Origin: Portulaca oleracea
Lineage: Eukaryota; Streptophyta; Magnoliopsida; Caryophyllales; Portulacaceae
Direction: 5' to 3'
NCBI GenBank assembly: GCA_029582165.1
Contig: CM055870.1
Location: forward strand, 5,637,832-5,701,831
DNA: 64,000 nucleotides
A model generated the notes under the pieces. That model saw only the letters and a program-made list of their open reading frames with translations. It was not told where the DNA came from and searched no databases. Position numbers and translations under genes: made by a program. The first letter of the stretch is position 1. Every line of letters starts with the position of its first letter. Positions 1-10,945 of the stretch are shown piece by piece.

Positions 1-67
1 CTTTCTCCAGAAAGATATCTTTCAATAATCATTCATGTTAGTCACCGAAAGATGCATGTCTTGTTAC

Positions 68-2269
68 CTCTCTTGGGAGGGGTATCACGAGACTGAGGAC
101 CTGTATTTCTTGGCGTGCAGTACGGTTTAGATGGAAGGCGAACCCTGCAATGTAAAAATATAAGAATCAGGAATTCCTCTTGCACGTGCTGGTGCATCAT
201 AGTAATCCAATTCCCTTGACACCCTTCAAATTTGAATCCAATATCCTCAATCCCAATGCAAAACCTTCTTGATCAGAACCAATTTCGGCAATATTACATA
301 AACCAAGAGATTCTACTACAGCGGAAATATTTGAAATAGACAAGAAGAGCTAATTGCCAACGGTATTTGAATAGACAGGGATAACCATCCTCTGCATAAT
401 CATATTGTCATCGCTTGAAATGTTAAGCAAATGGTTTACTATAGAGGAAAATGCCTATATGTTCCCCAAAATGAGGTTTTAATTTGAAAATTAGGGGGAG
501 GGCTTGGGGGGCACTAGGTTAATTATCAAATCAGTTTTGTGTTGTACTTTGATGCTAAGGGATACAGAATAACATCCCCCCCCCCCCCCAATCCTATTGA
601 GGAGAAGTCAGCTTATGTTTTTGAATGTATAGTATATCGTCACCCTTCCCAAGGACAACCAGTGGAAAATACTACCAGTTGGGTGGGGGGTGATGGGGAT
701 CATATGTTAACAACAGTAAGAAGATAAAAGAGATGCTAGTGGTATCATCATAAACCATGACTTCATTATTTTGTCCTCATGTTCTCCTTCCCTTCTTCCT
801 TGTTCCTTTCTTTATTGGTCTATCTATGTATCTATCTCTCTGTGTATTGCTAAGAGAATTCATCCTAGTATTGTTCAGGTTCTAAGCATTGACAATGGTG
901 CAATAATGCCTCATGCCTTACCAAAATCGTTGTCAGCTTCATGCCTGCCCGCCTGTGTGCTAATTCTGTTCATTAGACTTTTGTTGCCACTGCTAAACCA
1001 CTAATTGTCCAAGTCTGAAACAGCTAGTCATATCTAGGCTTAGTAGTGGAGACTGGGGAGGGTCCAAACAGGGTAAGATTCGGTTGCCTTAAGAAGAAAC
1101 TGCCACCTAGATTGCTCACTCCGTACCGTATCTGACACAAGGAGTGAGGAACTGAACTTAAACTTGGGCGTTTATGTAGGAAGGAGACTTTATTTACGCC
1201 TTTGATGGACATGCCTCTTCTTCACCAATTCAGATGACAGAGTTAGGAGGCTCCTAAGTCCTAACTCATCAAAATGTTCATCAACAAATTGTAGCAATGG
1301 TGTTGAGGAAAGTTTTTCCCCCCTTGTTAAAAAAAAAAAAAAAAAAAAGATAGACAACAATACCAGCTAAACAGGGGAATGACAAACAAATAGCAAATTC
1401 CCCACTCATCAAGGTTCACATTGAATATCTTAGAATTCTCGCCAACGCCATTACGCAGCTCCAAAGGTACCAGATATGCCACAAAACATCATGCTAACTT
1501 TCAGCAATCTTAAAACTAATGTGATCATGTGTCTCCTGGGTGATCACTGATCAGGACACAACAGAAATAAGTACTATTGAGTAAATAAATTTTCTCACAC
1601 TCCAAGCGAACAAGGAAACGAAAAAATTCAACTTAACATGAATAAGGACTAGTTTTCTTGTTATTTGGTGCAAATTCTTACATGAAACTATCACAATTGG
1701 CTTTAATTTAATCCTACTGGCCTCTTTATTGACCCTTCTGAGTGGACCAGGCACTTTTCCTTCATCGACTCTCTACAACCATACAGTCACCGTCTAGACA
1801 ATTCACTTTTCAACATATATGATATGATTGATTGAATATCACTATTCAGCAATTAGCGAAAAATTGAACATAAATAAATAAAAAATCACAATCAAACAAT
1901 CTAAAGAAGATCAAAAAATGATAATAAGGAATGAATTAAAACATACTGAGAAGAAGCGAAAGGCAAAGAAGGGAGCGCTTGGCTACGAACTCGTCGAACA
2001 CTCTTCTTTGTGTCGAATCGCCGCCATTCTTCGGACTTATCAGAATGCCTTTTACTATGAACCACAGATTCCGACGACGATGAGCTTCGACAACACCTTA
2101 TTTCCTTCTCCCCTCCGCCGGCGCCGGAGCTCAGCTGGCGGTGCGTCCTCCCGCCGGCGAAATTCCGGCGTCGCAGGCGAACAAATGGCGCGTCATCGTG
2201 GAACCTCCGAATCCTGAAACCAACAAATGGCGTCGCGAAACCACCGGAAGAGCTCGCCGCCATTACCAT
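68..2269 (-). CDS. ESV1: ESV1-like plastid starch-binding protein, 5' two coding exons only
   Basis: Partial gene on the minus strand. Exon 1 is 2269-1947 (107 codons plus 2 nt) and ends CA|GTATGT. Exon 2 is 144-68 (77 nt), after an acceptor ending TTGCAG and before donor GTAACA. The 1.8-kb intron between them holds a 14-C run (576-589) and a 20-A run (1329-1348). The remaining exons lie beyond the left edge. The join restores a Gln codon and leaves an open frame. Exon 1 starts MVMAASSSGGF and is rich in Ser and Arg with few acidic residues, as in a chloroplast transit peptide. Exon 2 encodes YCTPRNTGPQSRDTPPKR, which I recognise as the conserved segment before the Trp-rich domain of EARLY STARVATION 1. 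In Arabidopsis ESV1 binds starch and limits its premature breakdown at night. Met3 is a possible alternative start. The Trp-rich domain is not in the window, so identity rests on the N-terminal motif. Confidence 0.75.
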
Positions 2270-2850
2270 CCGCTCTACGCCTCACTAAACCGCCATTTGA
2301 TTCGAAACGAAATCAATCGAAACAACGAAAAGCGGAAGAACGATGCCGAATGTAGGTCGACGCGTTCGCAATGCAAACGACTGGAAACAAATCGAACAGA
2401 AACCCTAATCGCGCAGGTAATCTATCGCCGGCGAATCTCCGGGACCTTCCGAGTAGAAATTTGCAGAGAGTGAGGATTCAGACGAGAGAAAACAAGATGA
2501 TGAAGATGAAGATGAAGATGATGATGAACTAGAGAGAGAGATTGAGAGAATGAGAGTGTGAGCTTGGAGACATTTCAGCAGAGAGAGTGTAGAGAGAGAA
2601 AGAGAGGGAGAGAGAGAGAGAGGGCGGTGGTTGCAAATGAGAAGCAGAGAGTGGCCGGTGGTGTTTGGGTTTTGAGAAGGGTAAAAAGAGTTTTGGGGAG
2701 TTATTAATTTGTTAATGTTGTGAATGAAAATGGAATGAAATGAGAAAAAGAGTGACTTAGCAAAGCAGTTGCGATTTGCGAAACAAAAGGGTGGGGGGGT
2801 GTCTTTGCTTAATATAAAACCCCACACGTGACCAAATGTGTGGAGACATA
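2270..2850 (-). promoter_or_regulatory. Promoter and 5' leader of the ESV1-like gene
   Basis: Read on the minus strand, a TATA-like TTTATATTA lies at 2811-2819 with a CACGTG G-box at 2825-2830 just upstream. G-boxes of this type serve light, clock or ABA regulation in plants. The inferred transcription start is near 2780, giving a leader of about 500 nt. The leader has a long CT-rich tract (2500-2630, GA-rich on the plus strand), common in plant 5' UTRs. A leader intron is possible but not shown. Long open frames here on both strands are low-complexity. Confidence 0.5.
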
Positions 2851-3035
2851 GCGACTCTCTAATAGTAGTGGATGGGGGCGGTGGACTGCCCTCCTCTGTT
2901 GTATTTTCTTGGACGTTATATTCTTTACACATTATTTCCCCATCACATTTTTCAAGATTAATAAATATTTTATCCTATTTGATTCATATTGATTGTCGTC
3001 TTTTAAAATCATGTAATCAAATCATAAAAAGGTTA

Positions 3036-3284
3036 GGTCATGTTTTTTTATGCGGTATGGTGCGATACGATGTGGTGAAATTGTGGCGGGTTGTGGTGTA
3101 ATTGTAACGGGTTATTGGTATGTTGTGGTGGTTTTTTGTATATATATAAATATTGTATTGGAAATTGTGAAAGAATAATTTGTAGTGGGTTGTGGTGAAT
3201 TGTGGTAGAATGTTATTTTGTGGTGGGTTGTGTCAAATCATGGTGAGGCATGATCAGATTCTACAACTGTAAAAGAACAGGGCC
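3036..3284. mobile_element. Tourist/PIF-type MITE, copy 1
   Basis: Terminal inverted repeats GGTCATGTTTTTTTA (left) and GGCCCTGTTCTTTTA (read from the right end) bound a 249-bp element. It is flanked by TTA at 3033-3035 and 3285-3287, the target duplication expected of PIF/Harbinger MITEs. The interior is GTGGTG-rich and has no coding capacity. Confidence 0.75.
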
Positions 3285-3304
3285 TTAGATCATAAATTTT
3301 TGTA

Positions 3305-3583
3305 GGCCTTGTTCTTTTATATGGTATGGTGCGGTGCACTATCACTGCTCATCATACTATTTAATATTCTTTCACACTTCACCGCACATTATTATAATCA
3401 TTACCAATATATATTTTCACTTATCTCCTCTACTTTCCACATTCTCTCTCCTCACCTACCAATCAAACTACACCACAATTTCCACAAATTTTACCATATC
3501 ATTTCACACCTTACCGCATTTTCTATAATTTCACCACACCGCAGTATTTCCGCATCTTACTAACCACACAAAAGAACAGGGCT
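3305..3583. mobile_element. Tourist/PIF-type MITE, copy 2
   Basis: A 279-bp element with ends GGCCTTGTTCTTTTA and AGCCCTGTTCTTTTG (from the right). It lies only 20 bp from copy 1, with its interior in the opposite orientation (CCACAC-rich). Flanks are GTA on the left and TTA on the right, so one duplication base appears mutated. Confidence 0.7.
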
Positions 3584-4612
3584 TTATATGATGATTTTTT
3601 TCATACAAAGTTATTACCATTAGATTTGTAATGAAAAATATTATCATAAAAGTATAATATCACAATAGTTAATAGAATATCATATAAAAACTAGCAATCA
3701 AAAAGTGACATTGAACACCATGACAGTCAACTAAGTGTCAATTAATATGGAAAGGAGAGAGTATCGCCTTTGAAAATTGTATGGTCAAATTTTAAAATTT
3801 TGGATCATAAATTTTCGACATATATAATGAATTATAATACTACCTTTGTCCTCATTTGACTAAACTTCGACTATTAATTACTCACAAATTACAATGAATT
3901 ACAACATGAAATTACCGTCATTAGAAAGATATGACATTAAAAGTTACATTGGTGTTAATTTTATATTGTATCTCATTGTAATTTGTGATTAATCAACAGT
4001 TAAAATTTAATCAAACAAACAAATATTTTGGGTCTGATGAAGTATAAAATTATGACCATTGAATTTGTGAGGAAAATTATTATCATAAAAGTGCAATATT
4101 GCAAATTGTTAATAAAATATTATATAAAAATTATCAACTAATGAGTAACATTAGTCATTAGATACCGTGACAATGAAATAAGTGACAATTGATATGAAAT
4201 TGAGGGAATATAAAGTTTGCTTTTAATAGTGATATTTATGTTGGACTTTATCATTTTGATTAAATCAAAGTTTTAATTAAATAAATATTAATATTCAATA
4301 TGCTAGTATCTTAATCAAAATTTTGATTAAATAAATATTAATATTCAATAAGCTAGTATCTTAATCAAAATTTTAATTACATAAATCCTACCTAAATGCA
4401 CATCTTAAAATCGCTCCCTCCTTTTCCTCAATTTCAAAATTCAAATATACACATCATAAAAAAAACTTAATTAAAATCTTACTAATATGTACAAAAAAAT
4501 TTAAAATATTCAAGGCCAACAATTTTTCTTTTTGCAATGAACACTGTATTGTGAACTTAGGGAGATGTTTTAATAGAAGCATCCCATAAGTACTTGTTGA
4601 ATATTGTTTACC

Positions 4613-4620
<8 letters not shown>
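3584..4620. other. Intergenic AT-rich DNA with worn Stowaway-like MITE remnants
   Basis: No gene seen. 3584-3765 ends like a Stowaway element (GTGTCAATTAATATGGAAAGGAGAGAGTA) whose left end is missing. About 3839-4040 looks like an old MITE with decayed ends (TACTACCTTTGTCC on the left). 4255-4380 holds a short duplicated unit (TTAATCAAAATTTTGATTAA-like). Confidence 0.45.
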
Positions 4621-4690
<70 letters not shown>

Positions 4691-4700
4691 GTATATGTAT
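4621..4700. repeat. (TA)n microsatellite flanking embedded elements
   Basis: Nearly pure TA dinucleotides with a short CATA interruption. This is the first of four TA tracts (also about 4992-5024, 5240-5302 and 5824-5858) that separate three inverted-repeat elements. Confidence 0.9.
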
Positions 4701-4701
4701 A

Positions 4702-4989
4702 GGGAACTGATCAAATGAGCATGACTCTTTGGTAAGCATGTGAGCATGGCTGAATATTTAGCGTGCATCAAATTGTATTTCTGTGGACATCAAGCATGCA
4801 AAGGTAAATAAAGATTTTGCTTGGCGGGGATCAAATGTTGATATCTAACATTCGTATTTAATGTCCACGACAACAATACGTGATGTCCACCTTTCATAAC
4901 TAATGTCCACGACAATAATACTAGATGTCCACAAGAAATCCAATCATGCTCACATGCTCACGAAAGACCCATGCTCATATGATCAGTTC

Positions 4990-4991
<2 letters not shown>
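4702..4991. mobile_element. Inverted-repeat element embedded in a TA microsatellite
   Basis: A 290-bp element. The left end GGGAACTGATCAAATGAGCA and the complement of the right end GGGAACTGATCATATGAGCA are near-perfect inverted repeats, extending about 45 bp with mismatches. TA repeats adjoin both ends, so a TA duplication cannot be separated from the microsatellite. The interior has repeated ATGTCCAC motifs. The setting resembles rice Micron elements. Confidence 0.65.
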
Positions 4992-5030
<39 letters not shown>

Positions 5031-5237
5031 GTGGACATCAAGTATGCAAAGGTAAATAAAGATTTTGCTTGGCGGGGATCAAATGTTGATATTTAACATT
5101 CGTATTTAATGTCCACGACAACAATACGTGATGTCCACCTTTCATAACTAATGTCCACGACAATAATACTGGATGTCCACAAGAAATCCAATCATGCTCA
5201 CATGTTCACGAAAGACTCATGCTCATATGATTAGTTC

Positions 5238-5239
<2 letters not shown>
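5031..5239. mobile_element. Left-truncated second copy of the TA-embedded element
   Basis: About 209 bp nearly identical to 4779-4991, in the same orientation, without the left inverted repeat. It is also bounded by TA tracts. The pair could have formed by unequal exchange or slippage between flanking TA repeats. Confidence 0.7.
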
Positions 5240-5302
<63 letters not shown>

Positions 5303-5304
<2 letters not shown>

Positions 5305-5819
5305 ATAATTGGATTCTAATAATCCCTACTTTCACCAATTGGACAATGATGGACCATACTTTCACTTTGTATTCTGGTGATTCAAAAATAAAAATAAAAA
5401 ATTGGATTGTAGTGGTACCAAATCCACCTCCACATTCTTCTTATTTTTTTTTCATTCCTACACTATATTGTTTTTGTTTTTTTCGTTTCTGCCCCTAGAA
5501 AGTTAATGAATTGTAGTTTCTAAAACATTTTTTAAATTATTTTTTTGAGACTCCGAAAAATTATTATGATTTTTTAAAAATAATAAAAGTGAAAAAATCG
5601 TAAAAAATGAAGAAAAAAATTGGGAGAGACACTGTAAATTCATTAAAAATCATTGTAAAGTGTTATACTAAGTTTTGAATTAAATGCAACACAAAATCTA
5701 TGATTCCCTTGAAAATATCCCACTACAATCCAATTTTTTTTTTTGACCACCATAATACAAAGTGAAAGTAGGGACCACCATCATCCAATATGCAAAAGTA
5801 GGCACTATTAGAATCCAAT

Positions 5820-5823
<4 letters not shown>
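5303..5823. mobile_element. Second type of inverted-repeat element in a TA tract
   Basis: About 520 bp with inverted ends of 80-90 bp. The left begins GGATAATTGGATTCTAATAA and the right, complemented, reads GAAAATTGGATTCTAATAGT, both continuing with CCTACTTT-type sequence. TA microsatellite lies on both sides. The interior is AT-rich and non-coding. Superfamily is unclear. Confidence 0.6.
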
Positions 5824-5859
<36 letters not shown>

Positions 5860-5968
5860 CGAACTATTTATGTCAATGTATATTTTTTTGGTAGAAGGTC
5901 CGAACAACATTAAAAAAAAAAACTACACTATATTGGAGGTGCTCTTTTCCTCACAACAGACCTACTTA

Positions 5969-6169
5969 GGGCCTGTTTGGTGAGTATAAAAGGATTGGAA
6001 TAAGTCAGAAATGAGTTATAATTCCTGTTTTTACTGTTTGGAGAACTGTTTCTGGAATGGAATAGCAATTCCTGGGGATTTGCTATCCCTCCCAAAGAGG
6101 GGGATTAGAACCCTCCAAAATATGGGGGGAATAGGCTCTCCTTTTTCTTCCATAATAATAATAGTAGTA

Positions 6170-6214
<45 letters not shown>

Positions 6215-7012
6215 TGTAAATATTTATACTTATTTATTAATTATTACATTTAATCAATAATAATTTAATAACTAATAATTAATAAAAAATAAAAATAAAA
6301 TATTTTTTAATAAAACAATATTAATTGTTAATAATTAAAAATAATAATTAATATTAATTAATATTAATAAAAGTTAATAATAAATAATTAATAATAATTG
6401 ATAATTGATAATAAATATTAATATTTATAATTAGTAATTAATATTAATTATTAATTATTATAAATACTTAATAATAATAATTTATAATAATTAATAAATA
6501 ATATATAGCAAATAAAAATAATATTAAATAATTTATGATTAATACTAATTAATAATAGTAGAAATATTAATAATAATTAAAAAAATATAAATATTAATAA
6601 TAATTTATTAATTAATAATTATTTAAATTAATTTTAATAATTGTTAATAATTATAAATTAATAAAAAGTAAATAATAAATCACAATAAATAAGTTATTAT
6701 TTTTATTGATTAATGATTCATAATTTATAATTATTAAAAAATAAATAATAAAATTAATGAATAAAATAACTAATAATTGATAATTTTTAATTTTTAAATT
6801 ATTAACTATTAAATTATATTAATTATTAATAGTAATTATTATCATTATATTTATAATATTAATATTAATAATAATAATAATAATAACTATAACTTTAATT
6901 CCATTCCTCTGCTCACCAAACACTTTCAATTTGGGGTTCCAATTTCATACCCAATCCCCTAGGATTTTAATTCTATACCCAATCCATTCCACTTTTCTCT
7001 CCAAACAAGCCC
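5969..7012. mobile_element. PIF/Harbinger-type element with AAT-expanded interior
   Basis: Ends GGGCCTGTTTGG and GGGCTTGTTTGG (complement of the right end) are flanked by TTA at 5966-5968 and 7013-7015. The outer 100-180 bp are ordinary sequence. The middle (about 6150-6890) is almost purely A and T, built of AAT/ATT units such as an (ATA)n run near 6165-6212. No transposase frame, so non-autonomous. Confidence 0.7.
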
Positions 7013-7442
7013 TTACTCTCCTAATAATGCAGGTGTGAATCTTCTTCCTGAGCTCCTTACAATTTGAAATTATGGACACGCATTCTTTTGGCACTGGTGT
7101 TGCGTATTAAGGAAATCCACCACTCTAGTTGAATCAGTTAAGATATATACTTGTGTTTTTCCTGAATCAGCTATGTCTTGTACATATTATATAATTATTC
7201 AGTCTATCACGCATCAAAATTCAGATTATTTAATTCCAATATCCCATTATTTTAAGATCTCATATATGTTATTATTTAAATAAAAATATTTCATATATTA
7301 ATTAAAAAAATTATCATTATACTTTTACGATCATACTTTTGATTATTAATTTAATATTTCATATATTAATTATATAAAAATTGTCATTATACTTTCAAGA
7401 TCATACTTTTGATTATTAATTTAATAATAAAATTAATAATTA

Positions 7443-7678
7443 CTCTCTCCGTTCTTTTTTATCTTTCGTTTACGGTTTTCAGTGTCAAATTTTAATCAAT
7501 AATTGCTAATATAAAAATTTTATAAAAAAATATAATGTTATATTTTTTAATAGTATTTTTTTATTACGTATCTAATAAAATCAATTTTGTATGATGAATC
7601 ATTATAAAAATTAAAATATTAACGGTCAAATTTTTTATCATAATTTTCTAGACGACAGATAAAACAAAACGAAGGTAA
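7443..7678. mobile_element. Stowaway-like MITE (TCTGTCRTTTACGG subfamily)
   Basis: Left end CTCTCTCCGTTCTTTTTTAT and a right end complementing TACCTTCGTTTTGTTTTAT lie between TA dinucleotides. The interior matches the copy at 45382-45616. Intermediate DNA at 7016-7440 shows no gene. Confidence 0.7.
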
Positions 7679-7752
7679 TAGATTTATTTTACGAAGAGCC
7701 ATACTATTCATAATTAAAGTAGTACAACATTTATTTCATCAAAAAATGACTT

Positions 7753-8456
7753 GGAGGTACCTATCATTTTGTGAAAATGATTTCTAGGACCCCATATTTT
7801 GAAAACTGATATTGAGGTCCCTTTCTTTATGTGTTAATAATTATCAGGACCCACTATTTTAATAAAAACCTATTAAAAGGGGTAGTAATTTTTTATATTT
7901 ATAGAAAAGGGTTTAAAACAAGGACCTTTTATGCAAAAATATGATTTTTTGAGATTTTTATTGAAACATGTTAAAATAAACACTCTTAACTCATTGTGAT
8001 AAATTTAATGGTATTAGTTATCACAATCAACTACTTATACATCAAAAATTGCATTTTCTGTGGTTATAGGCTCACCATACTTAGGAAAAAAATTAAACAT
8101 AACTAGAGAACATTCACTGATATCTTAATGTAGTTGTGTTTGACAGTCAAATTATTAAAGTTATCATAAGCAAGTACAATTTTTGAGGTATAAGTAGTTG
8201 ATTGTGATAGCTAATACTATTAAAATTATCACAAAGAGTTAAGAGTGTTTATATTTTAACATGTTTTAATAAAAATCTAAAAAAAAATCATATTTTTGCA
8301 TAAAAGGTCCTTGTTTTAAACCCTTTTCTATAAATATAAAAAGTTACTACCCTTTTAATAGGTTTTTATTAAAATCTACTCGATAATTATTAAGACATAA
8401 AGAAGGGACCAAAATCGTTTTAAATATAAGTCCCAAAAATTATTTTCACAAATGAT
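7753..8456. mobile_element. Foldback element with arms of about 300 bp
   Basis: The left arm (7753-8065) and right arm (8185-8456) are imperfect inverted copies. For example TGCAAAAATATGATTTTTT on the left answers AAAAAATCATATTTTTGCA on the right. ATGACTT occurs just outside both ends (7746-7752 and 8457-8463), a probable worn 8-9 bp duplication of Mutator type. No transposase. A read-through transcript would form a long hairpin. Confidence 0.65.
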
Positions 8457-8463
8457 ATGACTT

Positions 8464-10780
8464 CTGCTCATTTTTCAACGCTTTCATATACAATAAATAC
8501 GGAGGCAAGGGGGTATTTAATATTAAAGGGTACTATAATTTGATGACTTTATCTAAAACAACCTGGACGCGAAGCAACGAAGATCGAGTAGGGGAAGTAT
8601 CTGGAATAATCTTCCCCATTATCCAAATCCTGACTCCACTACCACCAATTTTCCCTTTTCCTTAAGTCTACACAGTGACGTGTCATCTGCTGATGCTTTT
8701 GCTGACATGGCAACTGGATAAAATGAAAATCTCCTAAACACGACATCTGACGTGTTACACACAACCTCAGCAGCTAAGACGCGGTGAAATTGAGCGCCAC
8801 GTGTCACTGAGACACAATTTAAAAAGATTCAGAATTCATGGCCATTGTTGTCAGACGAGGAAACCACTTGATTGATCTCATCTGATTCCGTCTTAATAAC
8901 TTTTCGAAAAAAAAAATAAAAAAATAATTGAGTGCTTAGTTGAGAAATTTTTTCTAGAAAAATTGGTTATTTTTTTCAAATTGACAAACTTTCTCATACT
9001 TGGTTTTCTATAATGCATAAAAAGTTTTGATGTGGGATTCATTATTTTCCTCACAACATCAAGAAAAAGTTTTCGAAAGGGGTTAGGGAAAATATTTTTC
9101 GGGAAAATATTTCCCAAGAAACTACCAAACGAACCATAAAAGTTTTTTGTATTTAATACAATTATTTTAAGGATTTTATATTTTGCTGAATAATCATGGG
9201 TCGTATTTATAATTATTAATTGGGGATATTTCAATCTTATTTTCGCCTGAAAAGCGGAAGGTAATGATTTTGTGTTTAAGGTTATTTTAATTGAATTCCA
9301 CTGTCATTTTAAGACTCAGTAATTAGGGTTGGTCAAAGCTACATAATCAACAATAAATTTGCATTACTTTGTACGTAAAAAAATAGATCAGAATACTTTC
9401 AATATTGCAATAAAAATAATGTCATTGAATTGGTGATGAAAAATATTTTTATTGAAAGGTTTTTTCTTTTAATTTATCAAATTATAAGTGGAATTATTAT
9501 TTAAGACAACTGTCATTGAATTGGTGATGAAAAATATTTTTATTTTAAATTATAATATTGCATATTCAGATAAAATATGAAAAATTAATTATTAAAGCTT
9601 TGTGCTAAAATCATGAAAAAAAATAAAGATATTGGCGCAAACAAAATATTTACAATGGTGAAAATTATGAGATTAATAGGTGATGTTTGTCATAAAGAAT
9701 TCGGTACTAACTTGCTCAGTTCATTAGAACTTATCTTTGAAATGGGGTCCAATAAACAGACCAAACTTACCCTTATGGGCCTAACTGTAACTTTTTAGTC
9801 TTAGAAAGCATTTGGTAAAGACTATAAAGAATTTTTTATGGAAAATTTTTCCTTGCCCCTCCCAAGGTAAAATTTTCATTAATGGACGGAAATTATGGAC
9901 CCCTGTAAATTTTTTCCCGAAATCAAAATATATTCAAACATAAAAAGATAAATCAACTTTAAAAAATTGACTATTTCTCCAAAATTTTTTACTAACCAAA
10001 CACACTCGTTCCTAGAGTTGTTGAGTGGAGCCTTTAATTGAATTTCTCCTTTTCTATTATGGAGACACTACAAAACGGCACCGTACAGGAATCGAGGAGA
10101 CGCTGAACAAGTTCTATGGAATCCCAGAAGTAGTCGTTCGTTTTTTTGTTTTTCTTTTTTTTGAGGAATAGTTATTCCCATTATCCACTAGGATTCATAT
10201 ATGTATATGTTGACATGCTTAAATAGTGGATAATGGGAATAAACATTCTGATTCTTTCCATCCAAAAAAAAAAAAAATCAAATTCATATTTGTGGAAACT
10301 CTTCTATTCATGCTTGTATCTCAGTATTCAGTTGAAGAGATAAAATCATAAAAACATACGAGCTAAACCAGCTAATGCGAAAACTAATCCGGTGTCCAGC
10401 TGCCCACGAGTATTCTCCACATCTGATTGCTTCGAATCAGAATACCAAACTCCTTAATGAATTATAGTACACTCAAAACTCAGTTCGACGATTTTTTTTT
10501 TAAACAAATTCTCTTTGCTATAAGAAAACTCACTGTCACTATAAGCAATGTAAAACTCGCCCTTGAATAAGGCTTCTTGGTACTTCAATACAAAATTGAG
10601 TGAGTTCTGAAAACACCAATACCATTATGTAAATTGACGATTCTACACAAACCATGAACACCAGTTTTTGCTCAAAATGAGCCTCATTGCTAGAACCATA
10701 CAACTTCATCACTTCATCCTGATGTTCTTAGCTATGAACGGAATTCTGGACTTACAATTACATGTTGGATCTGAGGAGCT
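8464..10780. other. Intergenic DNA downstream of the EIPR1-like gene
   Basis: No gene supported. 8933-9143 and 9808-10006 each end in CCAAACGAACC or CCAAACACAC-type sequence, suggesting old hAT or PIF MITEs. A 38-bp unit (TGTCATTGAATTGGTGATGA...) occurs twice, at about 9420 and 9511. 10162-10240 has inverted copies of ATTCCCATTATCCACTA. The stretch just below 10780 probably contains the EIPR1 3' UTR. The short open frame at 9613-9798 has no recognisable features. Confidence 0.4.
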
Positions 10781-10894
10781 TCATTTTTTGGAAAGATGGG
10801 GTTTTATCGATTCCAAAACCACCTGTTTCATGTAAAAGAGTAGGGTTAGGATAAAATTTAGCGGCTCTAATTATAACCATCAGAATATTGCTTT

Positions 10895-10945
<51 letters not shown>

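Noticed and set aside
1918..2473. Plus-strand frames of 99 and 110 aa
   Set aside because: Antisense to exon 1 and leader of the ESV1-like gene.
2405..2932. 175-aa minus-strand frame starting MCKEYNVQ
   Set aside because: Covers the TATA box and the CT-rich leader of the ESV1-like gene; the poly-Ser and Leu composition is from CT repeats.
6011..6253. 80-aa frame with a poly-Ile tail
   Set aside because: Poly-Ile comes from an (ATA)n run inside a PIF-type element.
9613..9798. 61-aa plus-strand frame
   Set aside because: Short, AT-rich, no motif, no promoter or splice context.
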